A stretch of 64,000 nucleotides of DNA from Mycolicibacterium cosmeticum (GTDB lineage Bacteria > Actinomycetota > Actinomycetes > Mycobacteriales > Mycobacteriaceae): the NCBI GenBank assembly GCA_016197365.1, contig JACPVS010000010.1:217948-281947 (forward strand), written 5' to 3'. The translations under genes were made by a program, and so were the position numbers. Every line of letters begins with the position of its first letter. Position 1 is the first letter of the stretch. Under the pieces are notes generated by a model. That model made no database searches. It was given only the letters and a program-made list of their open reading frames with translations, and was not told where the DNA came from. Of the stretch, positions 24,482 to 35,041 are shown one piece after another.

Positions 24482-24985
24482 TTACTCATCTCCGATGAGA
24501 TGTGCAAAAGCCTCGAGGTTCTTCAGCGACTCACCGCGCGCCACCCGCCACTCCCATTCCTTCTCGATGGACGTGCGAAAACCCAACTCCAACAACGTGT
24601 TGAAGTCCGAGTCCACCGCTTCGAGGACTTGGCCCAGTACCCGGTCGAGCTCGTCGGCGCTGACCGATTCCAGCGCCATCCGGCCCACCAGATAGATGTC
24701 GCCCAGGTTGTCCAAGGTGTAGGCCACGCCGTACAGCCTGCGGTTGCGTTTGAGCAGGAACCGGTACACGGATTCGAAGTTCTCGTCCGGTCGGCGGCAG
24801 ACGAACGCCTCGACCCGCACCGAATGCTCACCGATGCTCAAGATGGTGTTCGTCTTCAGCCGCCGCTCGCCCGGCAGCGCGACCACCAGGCCGGGCAGCC
24901 CGCCGTGCGCGCCCTTGTGATGGGCGTATTCCAGGTCGTGCTCCTGCAGCGTCGCCTCGATGAGGTCCTGAACGGGTGAGCTCAC
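24482..24985 (-). CDS. YbjN domain-containing protein (Rv0487 homologue)
   Basis: A 167-residue YbjN/Tir-chaperone-fold protein of unknown molecular function. Related YbjN proteins are linked to stress tolerance and type-III-like chaperones. The conserved pattern runs from [20 protein letters not shown] through a hydrophobic [21 protein letters not shown] strand region to [29 protein letters not shown]. The ATG overlaps the mshA stop by four bases, so the two are co-translated, in the same order as M. tuberculosis Rv0487–mshA. Confidence 0.88.
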   Translation of the reverse strand: MSSPVQDLIEATLQEHDLEYAHHKGAHGGLPGLVVALPGERRLKTNTILSIGEHSVRVEAFVCRRPDENFESVYRFLLKRNRRLYGVAYTLDNLGDIYLVGRMALESVSADELDRVLGQVLEAVDSDFNTLLELGFRTSIEKEWEWRVARGESLKNLEAFAHLIGDE

Positions 24986-26304
24986 GCCCGCACCCCGCGG
25001 CGCATCGAGAACCGGCGCCCGCTGCGCCGCACCGTCGCGTCGCGGCGCGGATGCCGCGCGCGGTAGTCACCGATGGCGCGTTCGTAACTGGCCAGCAGGC
25101 CGTCGACGGTGTGTGCCCAGGAGAAGGTCGCGGCGTGCGCGATGGCCGCCTCGCGCATCCGTTCCGGTCCACCCGCCAACAGTGCGTCGATGGCGGCCGC
25201 CCAGTCTTGCGGGTCGTGCCCCTCGACCAGGGTGCCGGTGATGCCGTCGCGAACCGCGACGGGCAGTCCGCCCACCGCGGCCGCCACCACCGGCGTCCCG
25301 CAGGCCTGCGCCTCGACCGCGACCAGCCCGAAAGACTCCGAGTAGCTGGGCACCGCGACCAAATCGGCTGCGCGATAGACGTTCACCAGCTGCTCCCGGG
25401 ACTGGGGTGGCAGGAAGGTGACCCGCTCGGCGATACCCAGTTCATCGGCCAGCCGCATCAGACCGTCGGGCGCGGCCAGGCCGGACCCGGACGGGCCGCC
25501 GGCCACCACCACCCGCAATTGGGGAACTCTCGCCACCGCACGCAGCAGCACGTCGGGCGCCTTCAGCGGCTGGATCCGGCCCACGAACGCCACGATCCGC
25601 TCGTCGGGATCCAGGCCCACCGCGGCCCGTGCGGCCCGCTTGTCCCCCGGCGTGAAGACTCCGAGATCGACACCGGGATGCACCACGTCGATCTGCGAGC
25701 GACTCGCGTGGTGTAGTGAAACCAGTTGCTGCGCTTCGATTTCGGTGTTGACGATGAGGCGGTCCGCCTCGTCGACCACCTGCTGCTCACCGATCGCGCG
25801 CATCGCGGGCTCCGGGGTGTCCCCCGCCGCGAGCGCCGCGTTCTTCACCGCGGCCAGCGTGTGCGCGGTGTGTACCAGCGGCACGGCCCAGCGGTCCCTG
25901 GCCAACCAGCCGACCTGCCCGGACAGCCAATAGTGCGAATGCACGATGTCGTAGTACCCCGGCTCATGGTTGGCCTCTGCGCGGAGCACCCCGGCCGTGA
26001 ACGCGCACAACTGCGTCGGCAGGTCGGTCTTGTCCAGGCCCTCGAACGGTCCGGCGACCACGTTGCGCACCAGCACTCCGGGCGCCACCCGAACGACGGG
26101 TTCGTCGGCCGATGAGGTGGCCCTGGTGAAGATCTCGACCTCGACGCCGCGCCGCGCCATCTCGCACGCGGTCTGCAGCACGTAGACGTTCATCCCGCCG
26201 GCATCTCCGGTGCCCGGCTGCGCCAACGGTGAGGTGTGTACCGACAGCACCGCCACTCGCCTCGCCGATGCAGGTATGGCGCTCAGATCGCTGGAAAGAC
26301 GCAC
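24982..26304 (-). CDS. mshA: D-inositol-3-phosphate glycosyltransferase MshA (mycothiol biosynthesis)
   Basis: A 440-residue GT4 enzyme that joins UDP-GlcNAc to 1L-myo-inositol 1-phosphate, the first step of mycothiol synthesis. The N-terminal loop [20 protein letters not shown] is the MshA signature around residues 22–41. The inositol-phosphate side is [16 protein letters not shown], and the donor domain carries [17 protein letters not shown] and the E-x7-E motif in [21 protein letters not shown]. The tail is Arg-rich. The stop overlaps the downstream YbjN start, and it lies 27 bp after the ROK gene. The highest-scoring start is the first ATG. Confidence 0.97.
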   Translation of the reverse strand: MRLSSDLSAIPASARRVAVLSVHTSPLAQPGTGDAGGMNVYVLQTACEMARRGVEVEIFTRATSSADEPVVRVAPGVLVRNVVAGPFEGLDKTDLPTQLCAFTAGVLRAEANHEPGYYDIVHSHYWLSGQVGWLARDRWAVPLVHTAHTLAAVKNAALAAGDTPEPAMRAIGEQQVVDEADRLIVNTEIEAQQLVSLHHASRSQIDVVHPGVDLGVFTPGDKRAARAAVGLDPDERIVAFVGRIQPLKAPDVLLRAVARVPQLRVVVAGGPSGSGLAAPDGLMRLADELGIAERVTFLPPQSREQLVNVYRAADLVAVPSYSESFGLVAVEAQACGTPVVAAAVGGLPVAVRDGITGTLVEGHDPQDWAAAIDALLAGGPERMREAAIAHAATFSWAHTVDGLLASYERAIGDYRARHPRRDATVRRSGRRFSMRRGVRA

Positions 26305-26331
26305 ACAGTCATGTCTACACCCACGTCTTTG

Positions 26332-27636
26332 TCAGGCGCCCGCGACGTTCAGCTCGCCGCGGCGCAACTGGGCGCGGCGCATCGCGGCGATCGGATCGGC
26401 GTAGAGCCCACCCAGGGACACCACACCGGCACCGGCCTCCTGCACCCGGTTACCGAACGCGGTGACCCGGATGTCGCGGGCCGGCAGCACCGACCGTGCG
26501 ACGAAGGCCCGCTCCAGGACTTCCATACCCTCCGGGTACTCGGTGAAGGCCTGGCCACCGACCACCAGGTCGTCGGGGTTGAGCATGTCGCGCAGAAGCG
26601 CCACGGCTTCACCGAGCACGCGGGCCCGCTCGGCGAGTAGCGCCTGGGCACCCTCGTGACCGCCGCGGGCGGCACGCAGCACCGCCGTCAGCGTCGACGC
26701 CGGCCCCTCGGCGGGGATGATGCGTTGCGCACGGGCCGCGGTCAGCACCGCTTCGTCGCTGACGGTGGACTCCAGTTGCCCTGTGCCACCCAGCAATTCG
26801 GAGTTCACCGGCAGGGCGGCGATGGTGCCGGGGCCACTGGCGGGCGAGTGCACCCGGCCGCCGATGGACAGCGCGTAGCCCACGGTTTCGCGGGCGTAGA
26901 CGTAGAGGCTGGTGCCGGTCTGGGTGCCCGGCCTGCGCACCCCGAGCAGCAGTTCGGCGCCGGCCATCGCGTCGACGTGCGAGGCCACCGACACCGGCAG
27001 ACCGAGCGTCTCGGCCAGCACGGGGCCGACGGGCGCCTCCGACCAGCCCAGCCGCGGGTGGTCCAAGTAGCCGGACACGCTGTCCACCACACCACCGGCG
27101 GCCACGCCGACCCACAGCGGGCGCCGGCGATGCCAGCGGCTCAGGTAGCGGCGGGCGCTGCCGGCCAACGAGGCCAGGGCCGCGTTCTGCGTGCCGCGCG
27201 GGGTCGGGGTTTCGACGACATCGAGGGTCCGGCCGAACAGGTCGGTCGCGACGATGCTGGTGGTGCGCGCACCGATGTGCAGGCCGAGGGTGAGGAACGG
27301 TTCGTGGTTGACCTCGACCGGCACGCGGGGCCGGCCGATGGCGCCGGAGACGGCGAGGTCGGCGCGCTCCCGCAGCACACCGGCGTCGAGCAGGGCGGTG
27401 ACCTGGCGGTTCACCGTCGCGATGCTCAGGCCGGTGACGCGGGCGACGGCGTCACGGGCGATCGGGCCGCGCTGGCGGGCAGCCCCGAAGACGGCCGCCG
27501 CGGCCGCGTCGGCGACCTTCAACGACGGGGCGACGATGTGATGGCGGGCCAGTAGGGCGCGCTTGGCATGGGCCACCGAGGCCGCGGCAGCGGTGTTGGT
27601 GGCGATCGGAGCAGAGGCAGCGGTGGCGGTACGCAC
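26332..27636 (-). CDS. ROK-family transcriptional regulator (Rv0485 homologue)
   Basis: A 434-residue ROK-family protein with an N-terminal winged-helix region (residues ~25–90: AKRALLARHHIVAPSL, then LSIATVNRQVTALLDAGVLRE) and a sugar-kinase-like ROK domain. The kinase side has GLHIGARTTSIVATDLFG (phosphate-1-like loop) and AGAGVVSLGGLYAD near the end. In M. tuberculosis the homologue regulates nearby and PE/PPE genes. The GTG at 27636 is chosen because of an AAAGGA site; the preceding open frame of 90 codons is not conserved. It is divergent from the SDR gene at 27830. Confidence 0.9.
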   Translation of the reverse strand: MRTATAASAPIATNTAAAASVAHAKRALLARHHIVAPSLKVADAAAAAVFGAARQRGPIARDAVARVTGLSIATVNRQVTALLDAGVLRERADLAVSGAIGRPRVPVEVNHEPFLTLGLHIGARTTSIVATDLFGRTLDVVETPTPRGTQNAALASLAGSARRYLSRWHRRRPLWVGVAAGGVVDSVSGYLDHPRLGWSEAPVGPVLAETLGLPVSVASHVDAMAGAELLLGVRRPGTQTGTSLYVYARETVGYALSIGGRVHSPASGPGTIAALPVNSELLGGTGQLESTVSDEAVLTAARAQRIIPAEGPASTLTAVLRAARGGHEGAQALLAERARVLGEAVALLRDMLNPDDLVVGGQAFTEYPEGMEVLERAFVARSVLPARDIRVTAFGNRVQEAGAGVVSLGGLYADPIAAMRRAQLRRGELNVAGA

Positions 27637-27829
27637 AGGGGTTGTCCTTTGTGAAGTTTCGACAGTGGGGGCTTCTGCCACACCGTCGACTTCTGCAGGA
27701 CGAAAGTCCGCTAGATCAGTCGGGCGCGGCGGGATGCGCAACAACAACACGCACGCCGCACGAAAACGCGGTTCATCGGACTGGTCTGCAACACACGGTG
27801 AACTTAGCACGCCAACTAAAGTTCGGGAT

Positions 27830-28579
27830 ATGACTTCGACATCAGCCACCCCCCGCGTCGCCGTGGTCACCGGAGCCAGTTCCGGTATCGGCGACGCGTC
27901 CGCCAAAACCCTTGCTGCGCTTGGTTTTCACGTGGTCTGCGTAGCCCGCAGGGCCGACCGTATCCAGGCACTGGCGGACCAGATCGGCGGCTCGGCGATT
28001 GTGGCGGACGTCACGTCCGACGCGGATGTGGCGCGTTTGGCCGAAGCTCTGGACGGGGTTTCGGTGCTGGTGAACAATGCCGGCGGGGCCATGGGCCTGG
28101 CACCGGTGGCCGACGCCGATCTGGAGCATTGGCGGTGGATGTGGGAGACCAACGTGCTGGGCACCCTGCGGGTCACCAGGGCGCTGCTGCCCAAACTCGT
28201 CGACTCCGGCGACGGGCTGATCGTCACCATCACCTCGATCGCGGCATTCGAGACCTATGACGGCGGCGCCGGTTACACCTCGGCCAAGCATGCCCAGGGC
28301 GCGCTGCACCGCACGCTGCGCGGTGAGCTGCTCGGAAAACCGGTGCGGCTCACCGAGATTGCGCCCGGCGCCGTCGAAACCGAGTTCTCCCTGGTGCGTT
28401 TCGAGGGGGATCAGGACCGCGCCGACAAGGTGTATGAAGGCATCACCCCACTGGTGGCCGACGACGTCGCCGAGGTGATCGGGTTCGTCGCCGCCCGCCC
28501 GTCGCACGTCAACCTGGATCAGATCGTCATCCGTCCGCGGGACCAGGCGCCGAACGGGCGGTTCAACCGCCGGGTGTAG
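27830..28579 (+). CDS. short-chain dehydrogenase/reductase (Rv0484c homologue)
   Basis: A 249-residue classical SDR, YdfG-like. The cofactor loop is [18 protein letters not shown] (TGxxxGxG) near residues 13–25, an acidic VADVTSD loop, NNAGG, the catalytic Ser in [13 protein letters not shown] (residue ~138) and the YTSAK catalytic Tyr/Lys (residue ~153). An Arg-Arg in CVARRADR suggests NADP preference. ATG 27830 agrees with the protein start; the long open frame upstream (to 27563) overlaps the ROK gene and lacks similarity. Its stop overlaps the transpeptidase tail by 17 bp (convergent). Confidence 0.93.
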   Translation: MTSTSATPRVAVVTGASSGIGDASAKTLAALGFHVVCVARRADRIQALADQIGGSAIVADVTSDADVARLAEALDGVSVLVNNAGGAMGLAPVADADLEHWRWMWETNVLGTLRVTRALLPKLVDSGDGLIVTITSIAAFETYDGGAGYTSAKHAQGALHRTLRGELLGKPVRLTEIAPGAVETEFSLVRFEGDQDRADKVYEGITPLVADDVAEVIGFVAARPSHVNLDQIVIRPRDQAPNGRFNRRV

Positions 28580-29918
28580 CGGTCGAGCTCGTCGTCGTTG
28601 TCGGGGCCGTCGTCGTCGGAGTCGCGGTCGTCGGGGTGCCCGACAGGGTCGGCGCATCCGTCGGGGTGGCCGGCGCCGACGCCGGGATGCCCGACGGGGG
28701 CTTCTGATTCGTCAGGGCGGACATGGACTTCCACTCATCCCACGGCACGGCCCAGTCCCAGATGTCGCCGTCGGCGTAGGACAGATCGATCCGGGTGCCG
28801 GTGACCTCCACCGGGTCGCCGTAGATCGCGCTGTTGAAGTACTGCTGCGAGTTCTCCAGGTTCAGGTTGATGCAGCCGTTGGTGACGTTGGTGTTGCCCT
28901 GCGAGCCGACGCTGTTGGGATTGCAGTGGATGAACTCGCCATTGTTGGAGATCCGCACCGCGAACCGCTCGTGCACGTTGGCGTAACCGGCGGCCGGGTT
29001 CGTCATGTAGAAGTCCTCGTACTTCTCACTGACGACGTGGACGCCGCTGCGGGTGACGTTGCGATCCAGGTCGCCTTCGCCGTAGCTGCAGGGGAAGTCC
29101 ATGATGACGCCCTCGTCGGTGATCACCTGGATGCGGTGGCTGGACGCCTCCGCCTTGACCACCTGGCGCCGGCCGATGCTGATGTCCAGCGTGGAATCCG
29201 TTGCGCCGAAAGCGTCTTCACCGAACGGCACGCCATACAGCGCGGCCCGCACGTTGATCGTGGCGCCTGCCGGGTAATACTCCCTGGTCCGGTAGTGCAC
29301 GCGGGAGCCGCCGGCCTCGTCGGGCAGCCAGGCCCAGCCGCCCTCGACGGGCGGGGTGGTGGTGACCTTGAGCGCCTTCTCCACGTCGGCGCGGTACTTG
29401 TCGTCGATGGCCGCGTCGAACTGCAGGATGATCGGGGCCGCGACGCCCACCACCTGTCCGTCGGACAACTGGAACTGGCCGTTGACCATGGTCTGCGGGT
29501 TGATCGTGGTGAAACTGCCGGACAGCTTCACGGCCTGGCCGTCCTTGCCGACCACCGACCCGGCCCAGGTGTACTCGGCGTCGTATCCCAGCGGTTCGGT
29601 GACGGTGAAGCCCGTCCGGTCCTGATTGAGCGCACCGCCGACGGCCTTGCCCGCCGCGTTGGTCAGGCTGACGTGCTGGAACCAGCCGTCGCTGACGGCG
29701 ATGCCGATCGGCGAGGTCGGCACGACGTCGTCGGACTTGTCTTCGGGGGTGTAGGTGATCACCGGGGCCGGCGGCGGGGCCGCGGACGGCAGATCGGGCG
29801 TCAACGATTTGCCCGCACACGCGGCCAGCAGTCCGGCGCTTCCCGCGGCCAGCACCGTCAGCGCACGCCGACGATTCACTAGCGGGGACGTCTCACCTGC
29901 AGGGCTCACGTGGAACAA
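28563..29918 (-). CDS. L,D-transpeptidase, LdtMt5/LprQ-like lipoprotein
   Basis: A 451-residue lipoprotein of the YkuD family that makes 3→3 crosslinks in peptidoglycan. The signal region has a lipobox LLAACAG near residue 34. Two Ig-like domains follow (residues ~50–260), then the catalytic domain, with [20 protein letters not shown] around residue 336. This keeps the catalytic Cys, but the usual SHGC motif is TNGC, as known for LdtMt5. The C-terminus is a Pro/Thr/Ser-rich tail ([16 protein letters not shown]), more extended than in most family members. It is six bases downstream of murB. Its tail overlaps the convergent SDR by 17 bp. Confidence 0.95.
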   Translation of the reverse strand: MFHVSPAGETSPLVNRRRALTVLAAGSAGLLAACAGKSLTPDLPSAAPPPAPVITYTPEDKSDDVVPTSPIGIAVSDGWFQHVSLTNAAGKAVGGALNQDRTGFTVTEPLGYDAEYTWAGSVVGKDGQAVKLSGSFTTINPQTMVNGQFQLSDGQVVGVAAPIILQFDAAIDDKYRADVEKALKVTTTPPVEGGWAWLPDEAGGSRVHYRTREYYPAGATINVRAALYGVPFGEDAFGATDSTLDISIGRRQVVKAEASSHRIQVITDEGVIMDFPCSYGEGDLDRNVTRSGVHVVSEKYEDFYMTNPAAGYANVHERFAVRISNNGEFIHCNPNSVGSQGNTNVTNGCINLNLENSQQYFNSAIYGDPVEVTGTRIDLSYADGDIWDWAVPWDEWKSMSALTNQKPPSGIPASAPATPTDAPTLSGTPTTATPTTTAPTTTTSSTATPGG

Positions 29919-29924
29919 CGGTAC

Positions 29925-31007
29925 CTAGAGACGGCACCCAAGCAGAATCGGTTCGGGTGTGAGATCTATCCCGAATTGGTTGCACACCCCGTCCCGCACC
30001 GTCCTGGCCAGGGCGATCACGTCTGCCGAGGTGGCCCCGCCGCGGTTGGTGAGGGCCAGCGCATGTTTGGTGGACAACGCCGCCGCGGCGCCGGGACCTG
30101 GGAATCCCTTGCCGAAGCCGGCCTGCTCGACCAGCCAGCCGGCGGCCAGTTTCACCCCGTCGGCCGCCGGATAGTTCGGCACCCGGCCCACGAATCCAGC
30201 CTGGATGCGCTCGAAGACCTCCGTCGCGACCACGGGGTTGGTGAAGAACGACCCGGCGCTCCAGGTGTCGTGATCGTGCGCGTCGAGCACCATGCCCTTG
30301 GCCGCGCGCAGCGCCAGCACGGCTTCCCGGACCCGCAGCGGATCGGTTCGCTCCCCCGGCGGCACCTCCAGCACCGTCGCGAGCTCGCCGTAGCGCAGGG
30401 GCGCGCTCCGCCCCGCGGCGTCCAGGGTGAACTCGACCTCCAGCACCACCGCGTCCGGCGAGTTCTTCAGCACGCTGTGCCGGTATCCGAAACCCAGCTC
30501 CGCCGGCGCCACCCAGCGGTCCGCCCCGGTGCGGCGGTCCAGCAGCCGGACCCGCGCGAGGGTGTCGGCCACCTCGGCGCCGTACGCGCCCACGTTCTGT
30601 ACCGGCGTCGCCCCCGCCGACCCGGGAATACCGGACAGGCACTCCAGGCCGCCGAGGCCGTGCGCCAGGGAGGTCACCACCACGTCGTCCCACAGCGCGC
30701 CGGCCTCCGCCCGCACGGTCGCGTCGTGCACGGTGATCTCGGTGTTGGCCACGGCAACCACCGTCAGGCCGGTCAGATCGTCGGCCAGGACCACGTTCGA
30801 GCCGCCCGCGAGCACCAGGACATCCGGGGTGATCGGCAGTGCGCGCAGCACGTCGATCAGCTTGCCGGTGGTGTCGCAGGTGATCACGCGATCGGCGACG
30901 GGGCCGACCCGCAGCGTGGTCAGCGGCGCCAGCGGGACATCCCGGGCCACCGCCGCGCCCTCGAAAGACTCACTGACCACGGGGCATAACGGTAGCGTGG
31001 CTGCCAT
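29925..31007 (-). CDS. murB: UDP-N-acetylenolpyruvoylglucosamine reductase
   Basis: A 360-residue FAD enzyme that reduces UDP-GlcNAc-enolpyruvate to UDP-MurNAc in the cytoplasm. FAD-binding motifs are [47 protein letters not shown] and FGYRHSVLK. The substrate side has [11 protein letters not shown] (catalytic Ser), [20 protein letters not shown] and NRGGAT. The start is uncertain: ATG 31007 overlaps, on the other strand, the start of the DUF2505 gene; GTG 30980 would give a protein that better matches the M. tuberculosis N-terminus. No clear ribosome site precedes either. The transpeptidase gene follows six bases downstream. Confidence 0.95.
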   Translation of the reverse strand: MAATLPLCPVVSESFEGAAVARDVPLAPLTTLRVGPVADRVITCDTTGKLIDVLRALPITPDVLVLAGGSNVVLADDLTGLTVVAVANTEITVHDATVRAEAGALWDDVVVTSLAHGLGGLECLSGIPGSAGATPVQNVGAYGAEVADTLARVRLLDRRTGADRWVAPAELGFGYRHSVLKNSPDAVVLEVEFTLDAAGRSAPLRYGELATVLEVPPGERTDPLRVREAVLALRAAKGMVLDAHDHDTWSAGSFFTNPVVATEVFERIQAGFVGRVPNYPAADGVKLAAGWLVEQAGFGKGFPGPGAAAALSTKHALALTNRGGATSADVIALARTVRDGVCNQFGIDLTPEPILLGCRL

Positions 31008-31512
31008 GCCACGTTCATTCGACATGGCAGCCACCTACGAATGCACCGCCGGCCAGGTCCTCGCGGCGTTCTCCGAGAAGCCGTACTGGCTGACTCGGTT
31101 GGAGAAGTCCGGCTGCGATGAGACATCACTGGATGTCCTGGAGACCGCTGCCGACGGCAGCATCGAGGTGGTCACCACCCAGACGGTCCGGCCCGCCAAG
31201 CTGCCCGCCGTCGTCACCCAGTTCCACCGGGGTGACCTCACCCTGCGCCGCGTGGAGCGCTGGACCGCGCCGGTCGACGGCCATTCTGCCGGGACCATAG
31301 ACGGTGACCTGTTGGGCACCCCGGCGCGCGTCACCGCCACCGTGGCGCTGGCCGACACCGCGACCGGCGCCCGCGCCGACGTGCACGTCACCGTCGAGGT
31401 GAAGATCCCGCTGGTCGGCGGGAAATTGGAGAGCTTCCTCGGTGGCCAACTGGTCGACTTGCTGCGCCTGGAGCAGGTCTTCACCAGCAACTGGATCAAG
31501 GACCACGGCTGA
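31006..31512 (+). CDS. DUF2505 family protein (Rv0481c homologue)
   Basis: A 168-residue DUF2505 protein, a START/Bet v1-like fold common in mycobacteria and of unknown function. It begins [30 protein letters not shown] and has SVEVVTT-like and [32 protein letters not shown] strands, ending with [24 protein letters not shown]. It is divergent from murB, and its ATG overlaps the murB ATG on the opposite strand through the palindrome CATG. The next gene is read in another frame close behind. Confidence 0.85.
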   Translation: MPRSFDMAATYECTAGQVLAAFSEKPYWLTRLEKSGCDETSLDVLETAADGSIEVVTTQTVRPAKLPAVVTQFHRGDLTLRRVERWTAPVDGHSAGTIDGDLLGTPARVTATVALADTATGARADVHVTVEVKIPLVGGKLESFLGGQLVDLLRLEQVFTSNWIKDHG

Positions 31513-31583
31513 ACAAGCCCATCGGCCATGCGACGCGGGGCACCACGGGATACAACCGGCTGCGCCGCAGCGACCGCTGGCTG

Positions 31584-32288
31584 GTGTACTCCCCGGCAGT
31601 GCGCGCCGCGCTGCTGACCGCCGCCGAACCGTTGGTCGTCGACCTGGGCTACGGGGCGCTCCCGGTCACGACGGTCGAACTGGCGGCGCGGCTGCGGACG
31701 GTGCGCGTCGACGTCCGCGTCGTCGGCCTGGAGATCGATCCGCAGCGGGTGGCCACCGCCCGGGCGGCGAACACCGATGTCGAATTCGCCCTCGGCGGCT
31801 TCGAGTTGGCGGGCCTGCGGCCGGTGCTGGTGCGGGCGTTCAACGTGCTGCGCCAGTACCCCGTCGACGAGGTGGACGCCTCGTGGGCGCAGTTGCGCGG
31901 GCGGCTGGCCCCGGGCGGGCTGATCATCGACGGCACCTGCGACGAGGTGGGCCGGCGCTGCTGCTGGGTGCTGCTCGACGCGGCGGGGCCGGTCAGCCTG
32001 ACGCTGGCGTGCGACCCGTTCGCCATCGAGCGTCCCTCGGATCTGGCCGAGCGGCTACCGAAAGTGCTTATCCACCACAATGTTCCGGGTCAGCCGATCC
32101 ATGAGTTGCTGAGCCTTGCCGACCGCGCCTGGGCCGGGGTGGCCGGCCACGGGGTGTTCGGCCCGCGGGTCCGCTGGCGCGCGATGCTCGACGAGTTGCG
32201 CGCCCAGGGGGTCGGCGTGCAGGCGCCGCGGCGGCGGATGCGCGACGGCGTGCTCACCGTCCCGTGGGAGACGGTCGCGCCGCATTAG
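31584..32288 (+). CDS. class I SAM-dependent methyltransferase-like protein (5' end uncertain)
   Basis: A protein of at least 234 residues with a Rossmann methyltransferase core: VVDLGYGALPVTTVELAARL (motif I, GxG-like as LGYGA), VRVVGLEIDPQRVATARA (motif II) and APGGLIIDGTCDEVGRRCCWVLLD (motif IV region). The GTG at 31584 is the first normal start codon in frame. The in-frame stretch before it (GYNRLRRSDRWLV, from ~31521) looks coding and may belong to the protein, starting at a rare codon. It lies between the DUF2505 and nitrilase genes; I do not know it at this locus in M. tuberculosis. Substrate unknown. Confidence 0.7.
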   Translation: MYSPAVRAALLTAAEPLVVDLGYGALPVTTVELAARLRTVRVDVRVVGLEIDPQRVATARAANTDVEFALGGFELAGLRPVLVRAFNVLRQYPVDEVDASWAQLRGRLAPGGLIIDGTCDEVGRRCCWVLLDAAGPVSLTLACDPFAIERPSDLAERLPKVLIHHNVPGQPIHELLSLADRAWAGVAGHGVFGPRVRWRAMLDELRAQGVGVQAPRRRMRDGVLTVPWETVAPH

Positions 32289-32297
32289 TCTTGTCCC

Positions 32298-33104
32298 ATG
32301 CGGATTGCCCTGGCACAGATCCGGTCGAGTACCTGTCCCGCCGAGAACCTGGACGCCGTCGCGCAGTACACCCGCGACGCCGCCGAGGCCGGGGCCGGCC
32401 TGGTGCTGTTCCCCGAGGCGACGATGTGCCGGTTCGGTGTGCCGTTGGCGCCGGTGGCCGAACCGCTCGACGGCAGCTGGGCCGACGGTGTGCGCGCGAT
32501 CGCGCAGAAGTCCGGGATCACCGTCGTCGCCGGGATGTTCTGCCCCTCCGGGGACGGCAGGGTGACCAACACGCTGCTGGCATCCGGTCCGGACGTCGAC
32601 GCGCACTACGACAAGATCCACCTCTACGACGCGTTCGGGTTCGCCGAGTCCAAGACGGTCGCGCCGGGTCGTGAACCGGTGGTGATCGAGGTGAACGGTG
32701 TGAAGGTCGGCCTCACGCTCTGCTATGACGTCCGCTTCCCCGAGCTCTACCTCGACCTCGCCGACCGCGGCGCGCAGCTGATCACCGTGCACGCCTCCTG
32801 GGGCACCGGTCCGGGCAAGCTCGACCAGTGGACCCTGCTGGCCCGGGCCCGCGCCATCGACACCACCGCCATCGTGGCCGCCGTCGACCAGGCCTACCCG
32901 GGAGACAAGATCGCGGCGCTGGGCCCGACCGGGGTGGGCGGCAGCCTGGTCGCCTCCGCACGGGGCGAGATTCTGCAGTCCGCCGGGGACGAACCGCAGC
33001 TGGTGGTGACCGATATCGACCTCGATGCGGCCGCCCGGGCCAAGGAGACGATCGCGGTGCTGCGTAATCGCACGCAGTTCGCTAAGGCACAATCGACTGC
33101 GTGA
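32298..33104 (+). CDS. nitrilase-superfamily carbon–nitrogen hydrolase (Rv0480c homologue)
   Basis: A 268-residue C–N hydrolase of the omega-amidase/Nit type. The Glu–Lys–Cys triad is seen as FPEATMCRF (Glu near residue 43), YDKIHLYDAFG (Lys near 98) and LTLCYDVRFPELY (Cys near 138). The closely spaced DVRFPELY and the ARARAIDTTAIVAAVDQ region are typical of Nit1/omega-amidases that repair deaminated glutathione or cleave alpha-ketoglutaramate. It starts ten bases after the methyltransferase stop. The TGA overlaps the next gene's GTG by three bases. Confidence 0.9.
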   Translation: MRIALAQIRSSTCPAENLDAVAQYTRDAAEAGAGLVLFPEATMCRFGVPLAPVAEPLDGSWADGVRAIAQKSGITVVAGMFCPSGDGRVTNTLLASGPDVDAHYDKIHLYDAFGFAESKTVAPGREPVVIEVNGVKVGLTLCYDVRFPELYLDLADRGAQLITVHASWGTGPGKLDQWTLLARARAIDTTAIVAAVDQAYPGDKIAALGPTGVGGSLVASARGEILQSAGDEPQLVVTDIDLDAAARAKETIAVLRNRTQFAKAQSTA

Positions 33105-33970
33105 CCGATCCCTGGGCTCAACCTTCCGAAGCAGCGGCCGCCGGGTCTCCTGCGTCCGCAGGCGCTCCCATGCCCCCGCCTCCGGGGCCCCCGGAGCCGC
33201 CGAAATCGGTGGGCGCCAAGATCGCGCGCCTGTTCCGCGACCCGCTGTCCATCGTGCTCGTCGTGGTCATCGTGTTGGCGCTCGTCGTCGCGGGCGCGGT
33301 CGGCGCGGAGCTGGTGGCCCGCCACATCGCGGACAAGACGGTCACCCAGATCACCTCCTGCGTGGTGCAGGACGACGTGGACGTGTCGTTCGGCAAGACC
33401 CCGTTCCTGCTGCAGCACCTGGCCAAGCACTACAACAACATCACGGTGACCACGGCGGGCAATCGCGTCCGCGAGGCCGACGGGATGAAGGCCGAGATCA
33501 TCATCAACGACGTCCGGTTGACCGGGAACCAGAGCGCGCCCGGCACCATCGGCGCCCTGGACGCCAACATCACCTGGACCGCCGAGGGCATCAAGAACAC
33601 CATCCAGAACCAGATCCCGCTGGTGGGCAGCTTCGTCAGCAGCGTGAGCACCCATCCCAGCGACGGCACCATCGAACTGCAGGCCGCCCTGGGCAGCATC
33701 GTCGTCAAGCCCGAGGTGCAGAACAACAACCTCACGCTGACAGTGCAGAGCCTGTCCGGTCTGGGCTTCATGCTGCCGCGCGAGACGGTGCAGCCCGCGC
33801 TCGACGCGTTCCTCGACCAGATCACCAAGAACATCCCGTTGGGCATCCACGCCGACAGCGTGCAGGTGACCGACAAAGGCGTGTCCGCCAAGTTCCTTAC
33901 CCGCAACGCGACGATGCCTCCGGGCCGCAGCGGCAACGGCGGCGACCCCTGCTTCGCCGGACTCGACTAG
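33101..33970 (+). CDS. DUF2993 (LmeA-like) membrane-anchored protein, Rv0479c homologue
   Basis: A 289-residue protein with a short Pro/Ala-rich cytoplasmic region (MPPPPGPPEPPK), one transmembrane helix (SIVLVVVIVLALVVAGAVGAELVA, residues ~48–71) and an extracytoplasmic DUF2993 domain. DUF2993/LmeA proteins are thought to bind lipids in the periplasm, and LmeA affects lipomannan maturation. The domain shows CVVQDDVDVSFGKTPFLLQHL with one Cys and a second Cys near the C-terminus (GGDPCFAGLD), possibly a disulfide. The GTG start overlaps the hydrolase TGA. No lipid partner can be named from sequence. Confidence 0.88.
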   Translation: MTDPWAQPSEAAAAGSPASAGAPMPPPPGPPEPPKSVGAKIARLFRDPLSIVLVVVIVLALVVAGAVGAELVARHIADKTVTQITSCVVQDDVDVSFGKTPFLLQHLAKHYNNITVTTAGNRVREADGMKAEIIINDVRLTGNQSAPGTIGALDANITWTAEGIKNTIQNQIPLVGSFVSSVSTHPSDGTIELQAALGSIVVKPEVQNNNLTLTVQSLSGLGFMLPRETVQPALDAFLDQITKNIPLGIHADSVQVTDKGVSAKFLTRNATMPPGRSGNGGDPCFAGLD

Positions 33971-33973
33971 AAG

Positions 33974-34642
33974 CTAGGTCAAGCCGTCCAGCACAGCCCG
34001 GGTGCCCGAGAGCCCGAGCCGGGTGGCGCCGGCGTCGAGCATGGCCAGCGCGGCCTCCGCGGTGCGGATCCCGCCACTGGCCTTGACCCCGAGGCCGGGG
34101 ACGGCCGCGGCCATGATCTGCACGGCGCGCGCGGAGGCCCCGCCGCTGGGATGAAACCCGGTGGAGGTCTTCACGAAGTCGGCTCCCGCATCGAGCGCGA
34201 CGCGGCACACGTCGGCCAACAGTGCCTCACCCGAGAGTTCCAGCAGCGCAGCCGATTCCACGATCACCTTGAGCGTCGCCCCCGACGTCTGCGCACGCAC
34301 CGCGGCGATGTCGTCGCGTACTGCGCGCAGGTCACCGGACAGTGCCGCGCCCACATCGATGACCATGTCGATCTCGGTGGCACCGGCGGCCAGCGCGTGC
34401 GCGGCCTCGGCGGCTTTGATGACCGACAGGTGCTTGCCGGACGGGAATCCCGCCACGGCGGCCACCAGCAGACCGGCCGGGCTCGCCTGCACGGCGACCG
34501 GCACCAGCGGCGGGGACACACATACCGAGAACACCCCGAGGTCGGCCGCCTCGGCCACCAGTGCGAGGACGTCGGCCTCGGTGGCCTCGGGTTTGAGCAG
34601 GGTGTGGTCGACCAGCGCGGCGACCTCGTCGCTGGTCCACAT
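33974..34642 (-). CDS. deoC: deoxyribose-phosphate aldolase
   Basis: A 222-residue class I aldolase, cleaving 2-deoxyribose-5-phosphate to acetaldehyde and glyceraldehyde-3-phosphate. The Schiff-base lysine is in [15 protein letters not shown] (Lys near residue 155), and a second active-site Lys is in [15 protein letters not shown] (near 185). Also seen are the N-terminal [15 protein letters not shown] and [15 protein letters not shown]. Length is typical. Its start overlaps the Rv0477 homologue's stop by one base. The DUF2993 gene converges on it from the other side with a 3-bp gap. Confidence 0.97.
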   Translation of the reverse strand: MWTSDEVAALVDHTLLKPEATEADVLALVAEAADLGVFSVCVSPPLVPVAVQASPAGLLVAAVAGFPSGKHLSVIKAAEAAHALAAGATEIDMVIDVGAALSGDLRAVRDDIAAVRAQTSGATLKVIVESAALLELSGEALLADVCRVALDAGADFVKTSTGFHPSGGASARAVQIMAAAVPGLGVKASGGIRTAEAALAMLDAGATRLGLSGTRAVLDGLT

Positions 34643-35037
34643 CAGAACGGCTCCTCCGTGCCGCCCGGGTTGCAGCCCGCGGCGAACATGGCACTCTCGC
34701 TAACCTCGGGCCGCCACGGCTCCAGATTCCAGCTGGACTTGCCGGGCTCGGCTATCTCGGCGTATTGCCAGTGGCAGAGGAACTGGGCGCGCATACCTGG
34801 CAGGTCGGCGTCGGGCGCGTCGGCCAGTACCTCGGCCCACGCCTGATCGGCTTGGCCGAGGCTGTTCGGGCGGGCCGACGCGGCGCGGGCGGCTGCTGTC
34901 GGATAGACCCGCAGGCTGGACAGGTCGCCCCATTTGGCCCACGTCGTGTGGTCCACGTAGTGACTGTCGGCGTGCGCGATGGGCGCCGTACACACCAGGG
35001 CACCCGCTGCACCCAGCGCGGCGATCAGGCTGCGCAT
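34642..35037 (-). CDS. small secreted protein (Rv0477 homologue)
   Basis: A 131-residue protein with a clear Sec signal ([23 protein letters not shown], cleaved before DS) and a short mature region containing [21 protein letters not shown] and a Trp-rich C-terminal half ([23 protein letters not shown]), with two Cys that could form a disulfide. Function unknown; it is conserved in mycobacteria. ATG 35037 is used because the upstream 30 codons do not fit a signal peptide. It overlaps the deoC start. Confidence 0.85.
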   Translation of the reverse strand: MRSLIAALGAAGALVCTAPIAHADSHYVDHTTWAKWGDLSSLRVYPTAAARAASARPNSLGQADQAWAEVLADAPDADLPGMRAQFLCHWQYAEIAEPGKSSWNLEPWRPEVSESAMFAAGCNPGGTEEPF

Positions 35038-35041
35038 CGCG

